Positions 34,355 through 41,993 of a stretch of 64,000 nucleotides of DNA are shown here, in pieces. A program made the translations under genes and the position numbers. How positions within the stretch are numbered: the stretch's first letter is position 1; each line of letters opens with the position of its first letter. Below the pieces are notes generated by a model, which was given only the letters and a program-made list of their open reading frames with translations, did no database searches and had not been told where the DNA came from. The DNA is from Nonomuraea jabiensis. Its GTDB lineage: Bacteria; Actinomycetota; Actinomycetes; Streptosporangiales; Streptosporangiaceae. Where the stretch lies: assembly GCF_014204795.1 (NCBI RefSeq), contig NZ_JACHMB010000001.1, positions 11,420,501 to 11,484,500 of the forward strand, written 5' to 3'.

Positions 34355-35327
34355 CCTGTCCTACGGCGAGGCCGTGAACGCGGCCCTGCACCGTCTCATG
34401 GAGGAGCTGCCGGAGACGCTGGTGTACGGCGAGGACGTCGGCGTGCCCGGCGGCGTGTTCGGCGTGACCAGGGGCCTGCGCAAGCGGTACGGCGACCGCG
34501 TGTTCGACACCCCGATCAGCGAGTCGGCGATCCTGGGCAGCGCGGTGGGCGCCGCGATGTTCGGCCTCCGCCCGATCGTCGAGATCATGTGGGCCGACTT
34601 CTCCCTGGTGGCGCTGGACCAGATCGTCAACCAGGCGGCCAACGTCCGCTACGTGTCGGGCGGGCGGCTGCGGGCCCCGCTGACGATCCGCACCCAGCAG
34701 GGCAACGCGCCGGGCGCGTGCGCGCAGCACTCGCAGTGCCTGGAGGCGCTGTTCCTGCACGTGCCGGGGCTGCGGGTGTGCATGCCGAGCACGCCGCAGG
34801 ACGCCTACGACCTGCTGGTGACGGCCGTGCACGGCGACGACCCGGTCCTGGTGATCGAGAATCGCACGCTGTACTCCGGCCCGAAGGAGCCGGTCAGGAC
34901 GGACGGGCCGGTCCAGCCCATGGGTGGGGCGCGCACCCGCCGTACGGGCTCCGACGTCACGGTCGTCACCTGGGGCGCGATGACGCACCGGGTGCTGGCG
35001 GCGGCCGAGGCCCTGGCCGGCGAGGGGGTCGAGGCCGAGGTGCTGGAGACGCCGTGGCTCAACCCGTTCGACACCGAGGCCGTGATCGACAGCGCGCGCC
35101 GTACCCGCAGGCTGGCGGTCGTCCACGAGGCGAACGTCACCGGCGGCTTCGGCGCCGAGGTCGTCGCCCGCGTCGTGGGCGCCGGGGTGGCGCTGGCCGC
35201 GCCGCCGGTCCGGATCGGCGCGCCCGACGTGCGGATGCCCGCGGCGCCGGTCCTGGCGCAGGCGCTGATCCCCGACGCCGCGCGGATCGCCCACGACGTC
35301 AGGCGCTTGACCGCGGGAGCACGATGA
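34347..35327 (+). CDS. Thiamine-diphosphate 2-oxoacid dehydrogenase E1, beta subunit
   Basis: The 326-residue protein is of the PdhB/AcoB type. It provides the Glu29 (VYGEDVGVPGGVFG) that activates the thiamine ring of the alpha subunit. TPISESAILGSAVGAAM and APGACAQHSQCLEALFLHVPG are family segments, followed by the transketolase C-terminal domain (VVTWGAMTHRVLAAAEALAG). GCACCTGT and AAGGGAG precede ATG 34347. It overlaps the VOC gene by ATGA (35324-35327). Acetoin-cleaving relatives look the same, and the substrate is not settled. Confidence 0.92.
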   Translation: MPDLSYGEAVNAALHRLMEELPETLVYGEDVGVPGGVFGVTRGLRKRYGDRVFDTPISESAILGSAVGAAMFGLRPIVEIMWADFSLVALDQIVNQAANVRYVSGGRLRAPLTIRTQQGNAPGACAQHSQCLEALFLHVPGLRVCMPSTPQDAYDLLVTAVHGDDPVLVIENRTLYSGPKEPVRTDGPVQPMGGARTRRTGSDVTVVTWGAMTHRVLAAAEALAGEGVEAEVLETPWLNPFDTEAVIDSARRTRRLAVVHEANVTGGFGAEVVARVVGAGVALAAPPVRIGAPDVRMPAAPVLAQALIPDAARIAHDVRRLTAGAR

Positions 35328-35785
35328 AAGGCGTCTGGCACTTCTCCTTCACGGTCTCCGACCTCGACAGGTCCGTGGAGTTCTACCGCGACCTGCTCGG
35401 GTTCGCGCTGGTGCACCGGCAGGAGCAGGACAACGACTACACCCGCCGGCTCGTCGGCTACCCCGACGCCGTGCTGCGCGTGGCCCAGCTCGCCGTGCCG
35501 GGCCAGCCCCGCGGCGTCTCCACGCACGACCTGGAGCTGGTCGAGTACGTACGGCCGAAGGGCGCCCCGCGCGACCCGGCCCGCCACCTGCCGGGCACGG
35601 CGCACCTGGCGCTCACCGTCGAGGACGCCCGGGCCGAGCACGCCCGGCTGGCGGCGGCCGGGGTGCGCTTCGTCAACCCGCCCGAGGCGATCACCGCGGG
35701 GGTGAACCGGGGCGGCTACGCCTGCTACTTCCTCGACCCCGACGACATCACCCTGGAGCTCGTGCAACCGCCGGGCAACGCCTAA
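35324..35785 (+). CDS. VOC-superfamily (glyoxalase/dioxygenase-like) metalloprotein
   Basis: This 153-residue vicinal-oxygen-chelate protein has two beta-alpha-beta-beta-beta modules. Metal-ligand positions include His6 (MKGVWHFSFTV), a Glu in DLELVEYV, His in GTAHLALTV and the C-terminal Glu in DDITLELVQ. FYRDLLGF is a standard family segment. It may isomerise or epimerise an acid, as methylmalonyl-CoA epimerases and glyoxalases do. Its ATG overlaps the stop of E1 beta, and it is the last gene before the second operator. Confidence 0.88.
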   Translation: MKGVWHFSFTVSDLDRSVEFYRDLLGFALVHRQEQDNDYTRRLVGYPDAVLRVAQLAVPGQPRGVSTHDLELVEYVRPKGAPRDPARHLPGTAHLALTVEDARAEHARLAAAGVRFVNPPEAITAGVNRGGYACYFLDPDDITLELVQPPGNA

Positions 35786-35796
35786 TATGTGCACGC

Positions 35797-35808
35797 TCAA
35801 ACGATTGA
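35797..35808. promoter_or_regulatory. LacI-type operator TCAAACGATTGA (copy 2, inverted)
   Basis: This is the exact reverse complement of 31265-31276 and lies 17 bases before the amidohydrolase ATG. It marks a second promoter for the amidohydrolase, Gfo/Idh and LacI run under the same repressor. Confidence 0.7.
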
Positions 35809-35825
35809 TCACGTGAGGAGGCTGG

Positions 35826-36674
35826 ATGACCGTCGTCGACGCCCACCAGCACTTCTGGAACCTGGAGACGGGCTCGTACCCGTGGCTGACGCCCGATCAC
35901 GGGCCGATCCACCGCACGTTCGAGCCGGCGGAGCTCATCCCCCAGCTCGCGGCGGCGGGGGTCGGCCGCACCGTGCTGGTGCAGTCGATGGACTCCTACG
36001 CCGACACCGACGCCATGCTCGCGCAGGCCGACGCGTACGACTTCATCGGCGCGGTGGTGGGCTGGGTGCCGCTGCACCGGCCCGGGGAGGCGGCCGGGGC
36101 GCTGGAGCGGTACCGGCGGCATCCGAGGTTCGCGGGGGTGCGGCATCTCATCCACGACGAGCCCGACCCCGACTGGGTGCTCCGGGAACCGGTGATCGAG
36201 GGGCTCGGGCTGCTGGCCGCGGCCGGGCTGCCGTTCGACGTGGTGGCGGTGCTGCCGCGACACCTGGAGCACGTGCCGGTGCTGGCCGAGCGGGTGCCCG
36301 GGCTGCGGATGGTGATCGACCACCTGGCCAAGCCGCCGATCAGGGAGAAGGGCTGGGAACCGTGGGCGTCCCTGCTCGCCCGCGCGGCCGAGTGCCCGGA
36401 CGTGTACGCCAAGGTGTCCGGCCTGAACACGGCGGCCGACGCCGCGACGTGGACGGCCGGGGACCTGCGGCCCTACGTGGAGCACGCGCTGGAGGTGTTC
36501 GGCCCCGGGCGGCTGATGTTCGGCAGCGACTGGCCGGTGGCGCTGCTGGCCGGGGACTACGCGAAGGTGTGGCGGGAGACGAACGCCGTGCTGTCGGGGC
36601 TCTCGCCCGCCGATCGCGCGGCCGTGCTCGGCGGCACCGCGACCCGCTTCTACGACCTCCAGGAGGCGCCATGA
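35826..36674 (+). CDS. Amidohydrolase (COG3618), probable sugar lactonase
   Basis: This 282-residue TIM-barrel metal hydrolase starts TVVDAHQHFWNLETGSYPWL, with metal ligands His7 and His9. A His in MVIDHLAKPPI and a late Asp in MFGSDWPVALL complete the site. The DAHQHFW start is typical of L-fuconolactonase-like enzymes; 2-pyrone-4,6-dicarboxylate lactonases (LigI) share the fold but usually differ here. It would open a sugar-acid lactone. SD GTGAGGAGG precedes ATG 35826. The stop overlaps a mini-ORF (36671). Confidence 0.9.
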   Translation: MTVVDAHQHFWNLETGSYPWLTPDHGPIHRTFEPAELIPQLAAAGVGRTVLVQSMDSYADTDAMLAQADAYDFIGAVVGWVPLHRPGEAAGALERYRRHPRFAGVRHLIHDEPDPDWVLREPVIEGLGLLAAAGLPFDVVAVLPRHLEHVPVLAERVPGLRMVIDHLAKPPIREKGWEPWASLLARAAECPDVYAKVSGLNTAADAATWTAGDLRPYVEHALEVFGPGRLMFGSDWPVALLAGDYAKVWRETNAVLSGLSPADRAAVLGGTATRFYDLQEAP

Positions 36675-36753
36675 CCGGCACCCGTCCCGCCCGGGAGGCG
36701 CCATGACCCGCACCCGCATCCGCACCCGTCCCGCGCGGGAGGCCGCCGCGTGA
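36671..36753 (+). other. Relay of two overlapping mini-ORFs between amidohydrolase and Gfo/Idh genes
   Basis: ATG 36671 overlaps the amidohydrolase TGA (ATGA) and opens an 11-codon frame (MTGTRPAREAP) that stops at 36704-36706. That stop overlaps ATG 36703, which opens a 16-codon frame (MTRTRIRTRPAREAAA) that stops at 36751-36753. That stop overlaps GTG 36750 of the next gene (GTGA). Each start has its own GGAGG-type site. The two peptides share TRPAREA, showing a tandem duplication of the ribosome-site unit. A handed-on chain of translation is the likely role; a peptide product seems unlikely. Confidence 0.6.
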
Positions 36754-37856
36754 TCGACGTGTTCGCGCCCATCGCCGCCGCCGCCGACCTGTCCATCCCG
36801 GCCGCGCACCGGCTGCCCGTCGCCGTCGTCGGCGCCGGGGCCATCGTGGACGTGGCCCACCTGCCCGCCTACCGGCAGGCGGGGCTGGAGGTGACCGGCC
36901 TGTACGACCTCGACGCCGATCGCGCCGCCGAGGTGGCCCGGCGGCACGGGGTGCCCAGGACGTACGGCTCGCTCGACGAGCTGCTGGCCGACGATCGCGT
37001 GGCCGTGGTGGACATCGCCGTCGCGCCCGGCGCGCAGCCCGGCATCGCGCGGGCGGCGCTGGCGGCGGGCAAGCACCTGCTGTGCCAGAAGCCGTTCGCG
37101 CCCGACGTGGCGACCGGCCGGGGCATCGTCGACCTGGCGGCGGGCAGCGGCCTGAAGGTCGCGGTCAACCAGCAGCTCCGCTTCGACGAGGGCATCGCCG
37201 CCGCCCGGGCCATGGTGCGCGCGGGCTGGATCGGCGAGCCGACGGCGATGACGTTCACCGTGAACATCCTCACCGACTGGAGCGCCTGGGACTGGCTGGT
37301 CACCACCGACCGGCTGGAGATCGTCTACCACTCCATCCACTACCTGGACGCGATCCGTTCGATCCTGGGCGACCCCGAGCTGGTCTTCTGCACCGGCAGC
37401 CGCACGCCGGGCCAGCTCGCCAGGGGCGAGACGCGTACGATGAGCACGCTGGTGTACCCGGGCGACCTGCGGGCGCTCGTCCACGTCACGCACGAGAACC
37501 GCACCGGCGACCAGGAGGCGTCCTTCCGCGTCGACGGCACGCAGGGCGCGATCAAGGGCACGCTCGGCCTGCTGTACGACTACCCGCACGGCCGCCCCGA
37601 CACCCTGGAGGTCTACAGCCGGGCGCTGCCGACGGACGGCTGGCTGCCGTACCCGGTGACCCGGCGGTGGCTGCCGGACGCGGTGGCCGGGCCGATGGGC
37701 TCGCTGCTGCGGGCCGTCGCGGAGGGCGGCGAGCCGGAGACCTCCGGCGCGGACAACCTCGGCACGCTGCGCCTGCTCGACGCGCTCTACCGCTCGATGG
37801 ACACCGGCGAGAGCGTGCGCTGCCGCCCGGCGGACAGGGGAGGATCGTCGTCATGA
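36750..37856 (+). CDS. Gfo/Idh/MocA-family oxidoreductase
   Basis: The 368-residue NAD(P)-dependent dehydrogenase has a Rossmann fold with VAVVGAGAIVDVAHLPAY near residue 30, the C-terminal catalytic sheet, and the EKP-like loop written here as LLCQKPFAPD. It oxidises or reduces sugars, inositols or cyclic acids. GTG 36750 follows GCGGGAGG, and the start overlaps a mini-ORF stop. The stop overlaps the LacI start by ATGA (37853-37856). With the adjacent lactonase it fits a sugar 1-dehydrogenase/lactonase pair. Confidence 0.92.
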   Translation: MIDVFAPIAAAADLSIPAAHRLPVAVVGAGAIVDVAHLPAYRQAGLEVTGLYDLDADRAAEVARRHGVPRTYGSLDELLADDRVAVVDIAVAPGAQPGIARAALAAGKHLLCQKPFAPDVATGRGIVDLAAGSGLKVAVNQQLRFDEGIAAARAMVRAGWIGEPTAMTFTVNILTDWSAWDWLVTTDRLEIVYHSIHYLDAIRSILGDPELVFCTGSRTPGQLARGETRTMSTLVYPGDLRALVHVTHENRTGDQEASFRVDGTQGAIKGTLGLLYDYPHGRPDTLEVYSRALPTDGWLPYPVTRRWLPDAVAGPMGSLLRAVAEGGEPETSGADNLGTLRLLDALYRSMDTGESVRCRPADRGGSSS

Positions 37857-38854
37857 AGCGTTCCCGGATCACGCTGGCCGACGTCGCCGCCGTCGCCAAG
37901 GTCGACCGGGCGGTCGTCTCCCGCGTCGTCAACAAGGACCCCACGCTCAACATCCGGCCGGAGACGCGCGAGCGGGTGCTGGCGGCGATCGAGGAGCTCG
38001 GCTACCGGCCCAACGTGGCCGCGCGGAGCCTGCGCACGTCGCGGGCGCACATGTTCGGGCTGTTCATCCCCGACTTCGCCAACCCGGTCTACGCGGAGAT
38101 CATCAAGGGCGCGGAGGCGGAGGCGGCCGCGCAGGGCTACGTGCTGGTCACCGGCAGCGCGTCGGGCGCGGCGCTGGGCGACTACATGGACCGGATCGGG
38201 CAGGGCCGCATCGACGGCCTGCTGCTGGCCGGGACCGGCGACGAGTCGGGGCTGATCGCGCAGCTCGACCGGGGCGCCATCCCGTGGCTCATGCTCAACA
38301 ACCGCAGCAGGAGCGTCAAGCGCTACGTCATCCTCGACGACGCGCGGGCCGCCGCGCTGGCGGTGGAACACCTCGTACGCCTGGGCCACCGCCGCATCGC
38401 CCACCTGGCGGGCCCGTCGCGCTCCGACACGGCCACGCGCAGGTCGGCGGGATACTCGGCGGCGATGCGCGCGGCCGGGCTGCCGGAGGGGCCGATCGTG
38501 GCGGCCGACTACACGCCGGCGGGCGGGGCGGCGGCGATGGCCCGGCTGCTGGCCGCCCCCGAGCGGCCGACGGCGGTGTTCGTCGCCAACGTGGCCTCGG
38601 CCATCGGGGCGATGGAGGGCGTGCGCGCGGCCGGACTGGAGATCCCCCGGGACGTCTCGATCGTCGCCGTGCACGACCTGGAGCTGGCCGGCTACCTCAA
38701 TCCCGCGCTCACGACGGTGCGCATGCCACTGGGCGAGCTGGGCCGCCGCGGCGTGACCCTGCTGGCCGGCCTGGAGCCGGACGACACGGTGGCGGAGGTG
38801 CTGGCCGGGCCGATCGAGCTGATCCAGCGCCGCTCCACCGCTCCCCCGGCGTGA
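37853..38854 (+). CDS. LacI-family transcriptional regulator (first)
   Basis: This 333-residue regulator has a LacI helix-turn-helix (ITLADVAAVAKVDRAVVSRV, N-terminal 50 residues), a hinge (RPNVAARSLRTSRAHMFGLF) and a periplasmic-binding-like sugar domain (RYVILDDARAAALAVEHLV). It overlaps the Gfo/Idh gene by four bases, so it closes the run that starts at the amidohydrolase. I propose it binds the two copies of TCAATCGTTTGA at 31265 and 35797. The ligand is probably a sugar or sugar acid handled by the operon. Confidence 0.92.
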   Translation: MKRSRITLADVAAVAKVDRAVVSRVVNKDPTLNIRPETRERVLAAIEELGYRPNVAARSLRTSRAHMFGLFIPDFANPVYAEIIKGAEAEAAAQGYVLVTGSASGAALGDYMDRIGQGRIDGLLLAGTGDESGLIAQLDRGAIPWLMLNNRSRSVKRYVILDDARAAALAVEHLVRLGHRRIAHLAGPSRSDTATRRSAGYSAAMRAAGLPEGPIVAADYTPAGGAAAMARLLAAPERPTAVFVANVASAIGAMEGVRAAGLEIPRDVSIVAVHDLELAGYLNPALTTVRMPLGELGRRGVTLLAGLEPDDTVAEVLAGPIELIQRRSTAPPA

Positions 38855-38863
38855 CTGTCACGC
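38849..38863. promoter_or_regulatory. Palindrome GCGTGAC-T-GTCACGC over the LacI stop codon
   Basis: Two perfect 7-bp arms with a single central base span the TGA of the first LacI gene. A hairpin loop cannot form well from one base, so a protein site is more likely than a terminator. No matching copy was found by eye elsewhere in the window. Confidence 0.35.
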
Positions 38864-38939
38864 GGCCCGCCCGGTGACGTGATTTAGGACGCCCGATTCC
38901 ACCCCATTGACAGCACCGCAAATCGCGTCCTACGTTGTG

Positions 38940-38951
38940 CGAAACGTTTCG
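38940..38951. promoter_or_regulatory. LacI operator CGAAACGTTTCG upstream of the second LacI
   Basis: A perfect 12-bp palindrome centred on CG lies 22 bases before ATG 38974. It has the classic LacI/CcpA-type operator form. The second LacI probably represses its own operon from here. Confidence 0.75.
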
Positions 38952-38973
38952 ACCCCGGCGGATCGGCAGTGGC

Positions 38974-39999
38974 ATGTCTTCGATACGTGACGTGGCGGAG
39001 CGGGCGCGGGTCGCGGTGAGCACCGTGTCCGCCGCGCTCAACGGCACCCGCCCCGTGGCGGCGGACACCCGGCGGCGGATCGAGCAGGCGGCGGCCGAGC
39101 TGGGATACCGCCCGAGCCTGCTGGCCCGCGGCCTGCAGAGCAAGCGCACCCGCATCCTGGCCCTGCTGTACCCCACCCCGCGCAGCGGTTTCGGGCTGAC
39201 CGAGATGCAGTTCGCCACCGGCGCCGCCGAGGCGGCCCGCGAGCTGGGCTACCACCTGCTGCTCTCCCCCGAGCACGCCGACCCGGTCGAGGAGCTGCGC
39301 CACCTCACGGGGCTGGGGCTGGTGGACGGCGTGCTGCTGATGGAGGTCGGGCTGGCCGACGAGCGCACGGAGTTCCTGCTGGAGGCGGGCGTGCCGTTCA
39401 GCATGATCGGGCGGACCCGCGACCCCGGCTCGATCGACTACGCCGACATCGACTTCGCGGCCACGGCCGCGGCCGCCGTCGCGCACGTGGCCGGGCTCGG
39501 GCACCGAAAGCTGGCCTTCTTCAACCTCTCGGCCGACCGGCACGCGGCACGGTACGGGCCCGCCGTCCGGGCCGGGGCGGAGTTCGCCGAGGCCGCCCGC
39601 GCGGCCGGGATCGGCTACGTCGACGACTTCCGGCCCGGCTCGGCCGACGAGGGCAGGCAGGCGTTCGAGCGGCTGGTCGCCGCGCATCCCGACACGACGG
39701 CGCTGGCGGTGATGGACGACCACGCGGCGGTCGGGGTGATCGCGGCCGTGGCGGCGCGCGGCTGGCGGATCCCCGAGGACCTGACGTTGCTGCTGGTGCT
39801 GTCGTCGGCGCGGGTCGCCGAGATGTTCCACCCCAGGCTCACCACGATGGAGCCGCCGAGCGCCGAGCTGGGCGGCCTCGGCGCCCGCATGCTCATCGAC
39901 CGGCTGGAGGGCGACGGGCCGCCTGCGCAGCGGCTGCTGCCCTGCCGCCTCGTGGTCGGCGACAGCTCCGCACCACCCCCCGAAGGAGTCAGATCATGA
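38974..39999 (+). CDS. LacI-family transcriptional regulator (second)
   Basis: This 341-residue regulator starts MSSIRDVAERARVAVSTVSA, a LacI helix-turn-helix, followed by RPSLLARGLQSKRTRILALL and a sugar-binding domain (SIDYADIDFAATAAAAVAHV). The C-terminus holds the ligand pocket. ATG 38974 is the natural start; a TTG-type extension would add only basic residues. Its stop overlaps the GH42 start (ATGA, 39996-39999). It most likely controls the GH42-GH31-GH1 run through the palindrome at 38940. Confidence 0.92.
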   Translation: MSSIRDVAERARVAVSTVSAALNGTRPVAADTRRRIEQAAAELGYRPSLLARGLQSKRTRILALLYPTPRSGFGLTEMQFATGAAEAARELGYHLLLSPEHADPVEELRHLTGLGLVDGVLLMEVGLADERTEFLLEAGVPFSMIGRTRDPGSIDYADIDFAATAAAAVAHVAGLGHRKLAFFNLSADRHAARYGPAVRAGAEFAEAARAAGIGYVDDFRPGSADEGRQAFERLVAAHPDTTALAVMDDHAAVGVIAAVAARGWRIPEDLTLLLVLSSARVAEMFHPRLTTMEPPSAELGGLGARMLIDRLEGDGPPAQRLLPCRLVVGDSSAPPPEGVRS

Positions 40000-41993
40000 C
40001 GCTCGGCACGCACACCCTCACCGCCGGGCGCAGGCTGCTGTTCGGCGGCGACTACAACCCCGAGCAGTGGCCGGAGCACGTGTGGGCCGAGGACGCCGAG
40101 CTGATGCGGGCCGCCGGGGTCAACCTCGTCACGGTCGGGGTCTTCAGCTGGGCGCGCCTGGAGCCGGAGCCGGGCAAGCGGGACTTCGCCTGGCTGGACC
40201 GGGTGCTCGACCTCATGGCCGAGGCCGGGATCGCGGTGGACCTGGCCACCCCCACCGCCTCGCCGCCGCCGTGGCTGGGGCACCGCTGGCCGCAGACCCT
40301 GCCGGTCGACGAGGCCGGGCACCGCCTGTGGTACGGCTCGCGCAACCAGTTCTGCCCCTCATCGCCCGTCTACCGGGAGCGGGCGCTGGCCATCGTCAAC
40401 GACCTGGCCGACCGCTACGCCGCCCACCCCGCCCTGGCCCTGTGGCACGTGGGCAACGAGTACGGCCAGGTCTGCCACTGCGACGACTCCGCCGAGGCGT
40501 TCCGCACCTGGCTGCGGGAGCGCTACGGCGACCTGGAGGCGCTCAACGAGGCGTGGGGCACCACGTTCTGGAGCCAGCGCTACAGCGACTGGGCCGAGAT
40601 CGTCACCCCGCGCCGCGCCCCTTACCTCATCAACCCCTCCCAGCAGCTCGACTGGCGACGCTTCTGCTCCGACGCGCTGCTGGCCCACTTCCGCGCCGAA
40701 CGCGACCTGCTGCGCGCCAGGACCCCGCACATCCCGATCACCACCAACTTCATGGGCCTGTTCAAACCGGTCGACTACTGGGCGTGGGCGGACGAGGAGG
40801 ACATCGTCTCCAACGACCACTACCCCGACCCGTCGGACCCGTTGGCGCCCGCCCGCACGGCCCTGACCCACGACCTCATGCGCGGCCTGGCCAAGGGCAG
40901 GCCGTGGCTGCTGATGGAGCAGGCCGCCGGCGCGGTCAACTGGCGCCCGCACAACCCGCCCAAACCGCCCGGCCGGCTCCGGCTGGAGTCGCTGCAGGCG
41001 CTCGCCCGGGGCGCGGACGGGCTGTGCTACTTCCAGTGGCGGGCCTCCCGCTTCGGCGCCGAGCGCTTCCATTCGGCGATGCTCCCGCACGCCGGAGCCG
41101 ACACCCGCGTGCACGCCGAGGTCCGCGCGCACGGCCGGGAGCTGCGCGAGCTGGCCTGCGTGGCGGGCCGGCCGGTGCCCGCGCGGGTGGCGATGGTCTT
41201 CGACTGGGCGAGCTGGTGGGCGCTGGAGGAGCGCGGCCGGCCCAGCGACCGCCTGAACGCGAGCGACCAGCTGTTCGCCTACTACCTGCCGTTCTGGGAG
41301 CGCGGCGTGAGCGTGGACCTGGTGCCCCCGTCGGCCTCGCTCGACGGCTACGCCCTGGTCGTGGTCCCGAACCTGTTCCTGCTCGGCGATGAGGACGCGG
41401 CGGCCATGACCGCCTACGTGCGCGGCGGCGGGGTGCTGGTCGTGGGGCCGTTCTCGGGGATCGTGGACGAGCGGGCGCACGTGCGGACCGGGCGGTTCCC
41501 CGCGCCGCTGCGCGAGGTGCTCGGCGCGTCCGGCGAGGAGTGGCGGCCCGTGGACGGCCCGGTGCGCTGCCGGTGGGCCGATGGGACGGAGTTCGCCGCC
41601 CACACCTGGACCGAGCTGATCGCCCCGGAGGGCGCCGAGACGGTGGCGGAGCTGGTCGAGGGCGGGTCGGCGGTGCTGCGGCACCGGGCCGGGCAGGGCG
41701 TCGCCTGGTACGTGGCGACGATGCCCGAACCGGCCGCGCTCGGCGAGCTGGCCGCGCGGGCGCTGGCCGACGCGAGCGTGCAGGGCGTGCTGCCGGAGCT
41801 GCCGCCCGGGGTGGAGGCGGTACGCCGCGGCGAGGTGCTGTTCCTGCTCAACCACGGCACGGAGACGGCGCGCGTGCCGCTCCCGCACCCGGCCACCGAC
41901 CTGCTGACCGGATCGGCCGCGCACGACCCCGTGGACTGCCACGTCACGCTGGCGCCGCAGGCGGTGGCGGCCCTCGTTCAAGGAGCTGAATGA
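39996..41993 (+). CDS. GH42 beta-galactosidase (first)
   Basis: The 665-residue enzyme hydrolyses terminal beta-galactose (or alpha-L-arabinopyranose) from oligosaccharides. The acid/base E155 is in LWHVGNEYGQ, the nucleophile E308 in WLLMEQAAGAVNW. RRLLFGGDYNPEQWPEHVW is the family start. The cysteine-rich metal site CHCDD follows the acid/base. No signal peptide, so it is cytosolic. It overlaps both neighbours by four bases. It shares the same layout as the GH42 at 53099, to which it is a clear paralogue. Confidence 0.95.
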   Translation: MTLGTHTLTAGRRLLFGGDYNPEQWPEHVWAEDAELMRAAGVNLVTVGVFSWARLEPEPGKRDFAWLDRVLDLMAEAGIAVDLATPTASPPPWLGHRWPQTLPVDEAGHRLWYGSRNQFCPSSPVYRERALAIVNDLADRYAAHPALALWHVGNEYGQVCHCDDSAEAFRTWLRERYGDLEALNEAWGTTFWSQRYSDWAEIVTPRRAPYLINPSQQLDWRRFCSDALLAHFRAERDLLRARTPHIPITTNFMGLFKPVDYWAWADEEDIVSNDHYPDPSDPLAPARTALTHDLMRGLAKGRPWLLMEQAAGAVNWRPHNPPKPPGRLRLESLQALARGADGLCYFQWRASRFGAERFHSAMLPHAGADTRVHAEVRAHGRELRELACVAGRPVPARVAMVFDWASWWALEERGRPSDRLNASDQLFAYYLPFWERGVSVDLVPPSASLDGYALVVVPNLFLLGDEDAAAMTAYVRGGGVLVVGPFSGIVDERAHVRTGRFPAPLREVLGASGEEWRPVDGPVRCRWADGTEFAAHTWTELIAPEGAETVAELVEGGSAVLRHRAGQGVAWYVATMPEPAALGELAARALADASVQGVLPELPPGVEAVRRGEVLFLLNHGTETARVPLPHPATDLLTGSAAHDPVDCHVTLAPQAVAALVQGAE

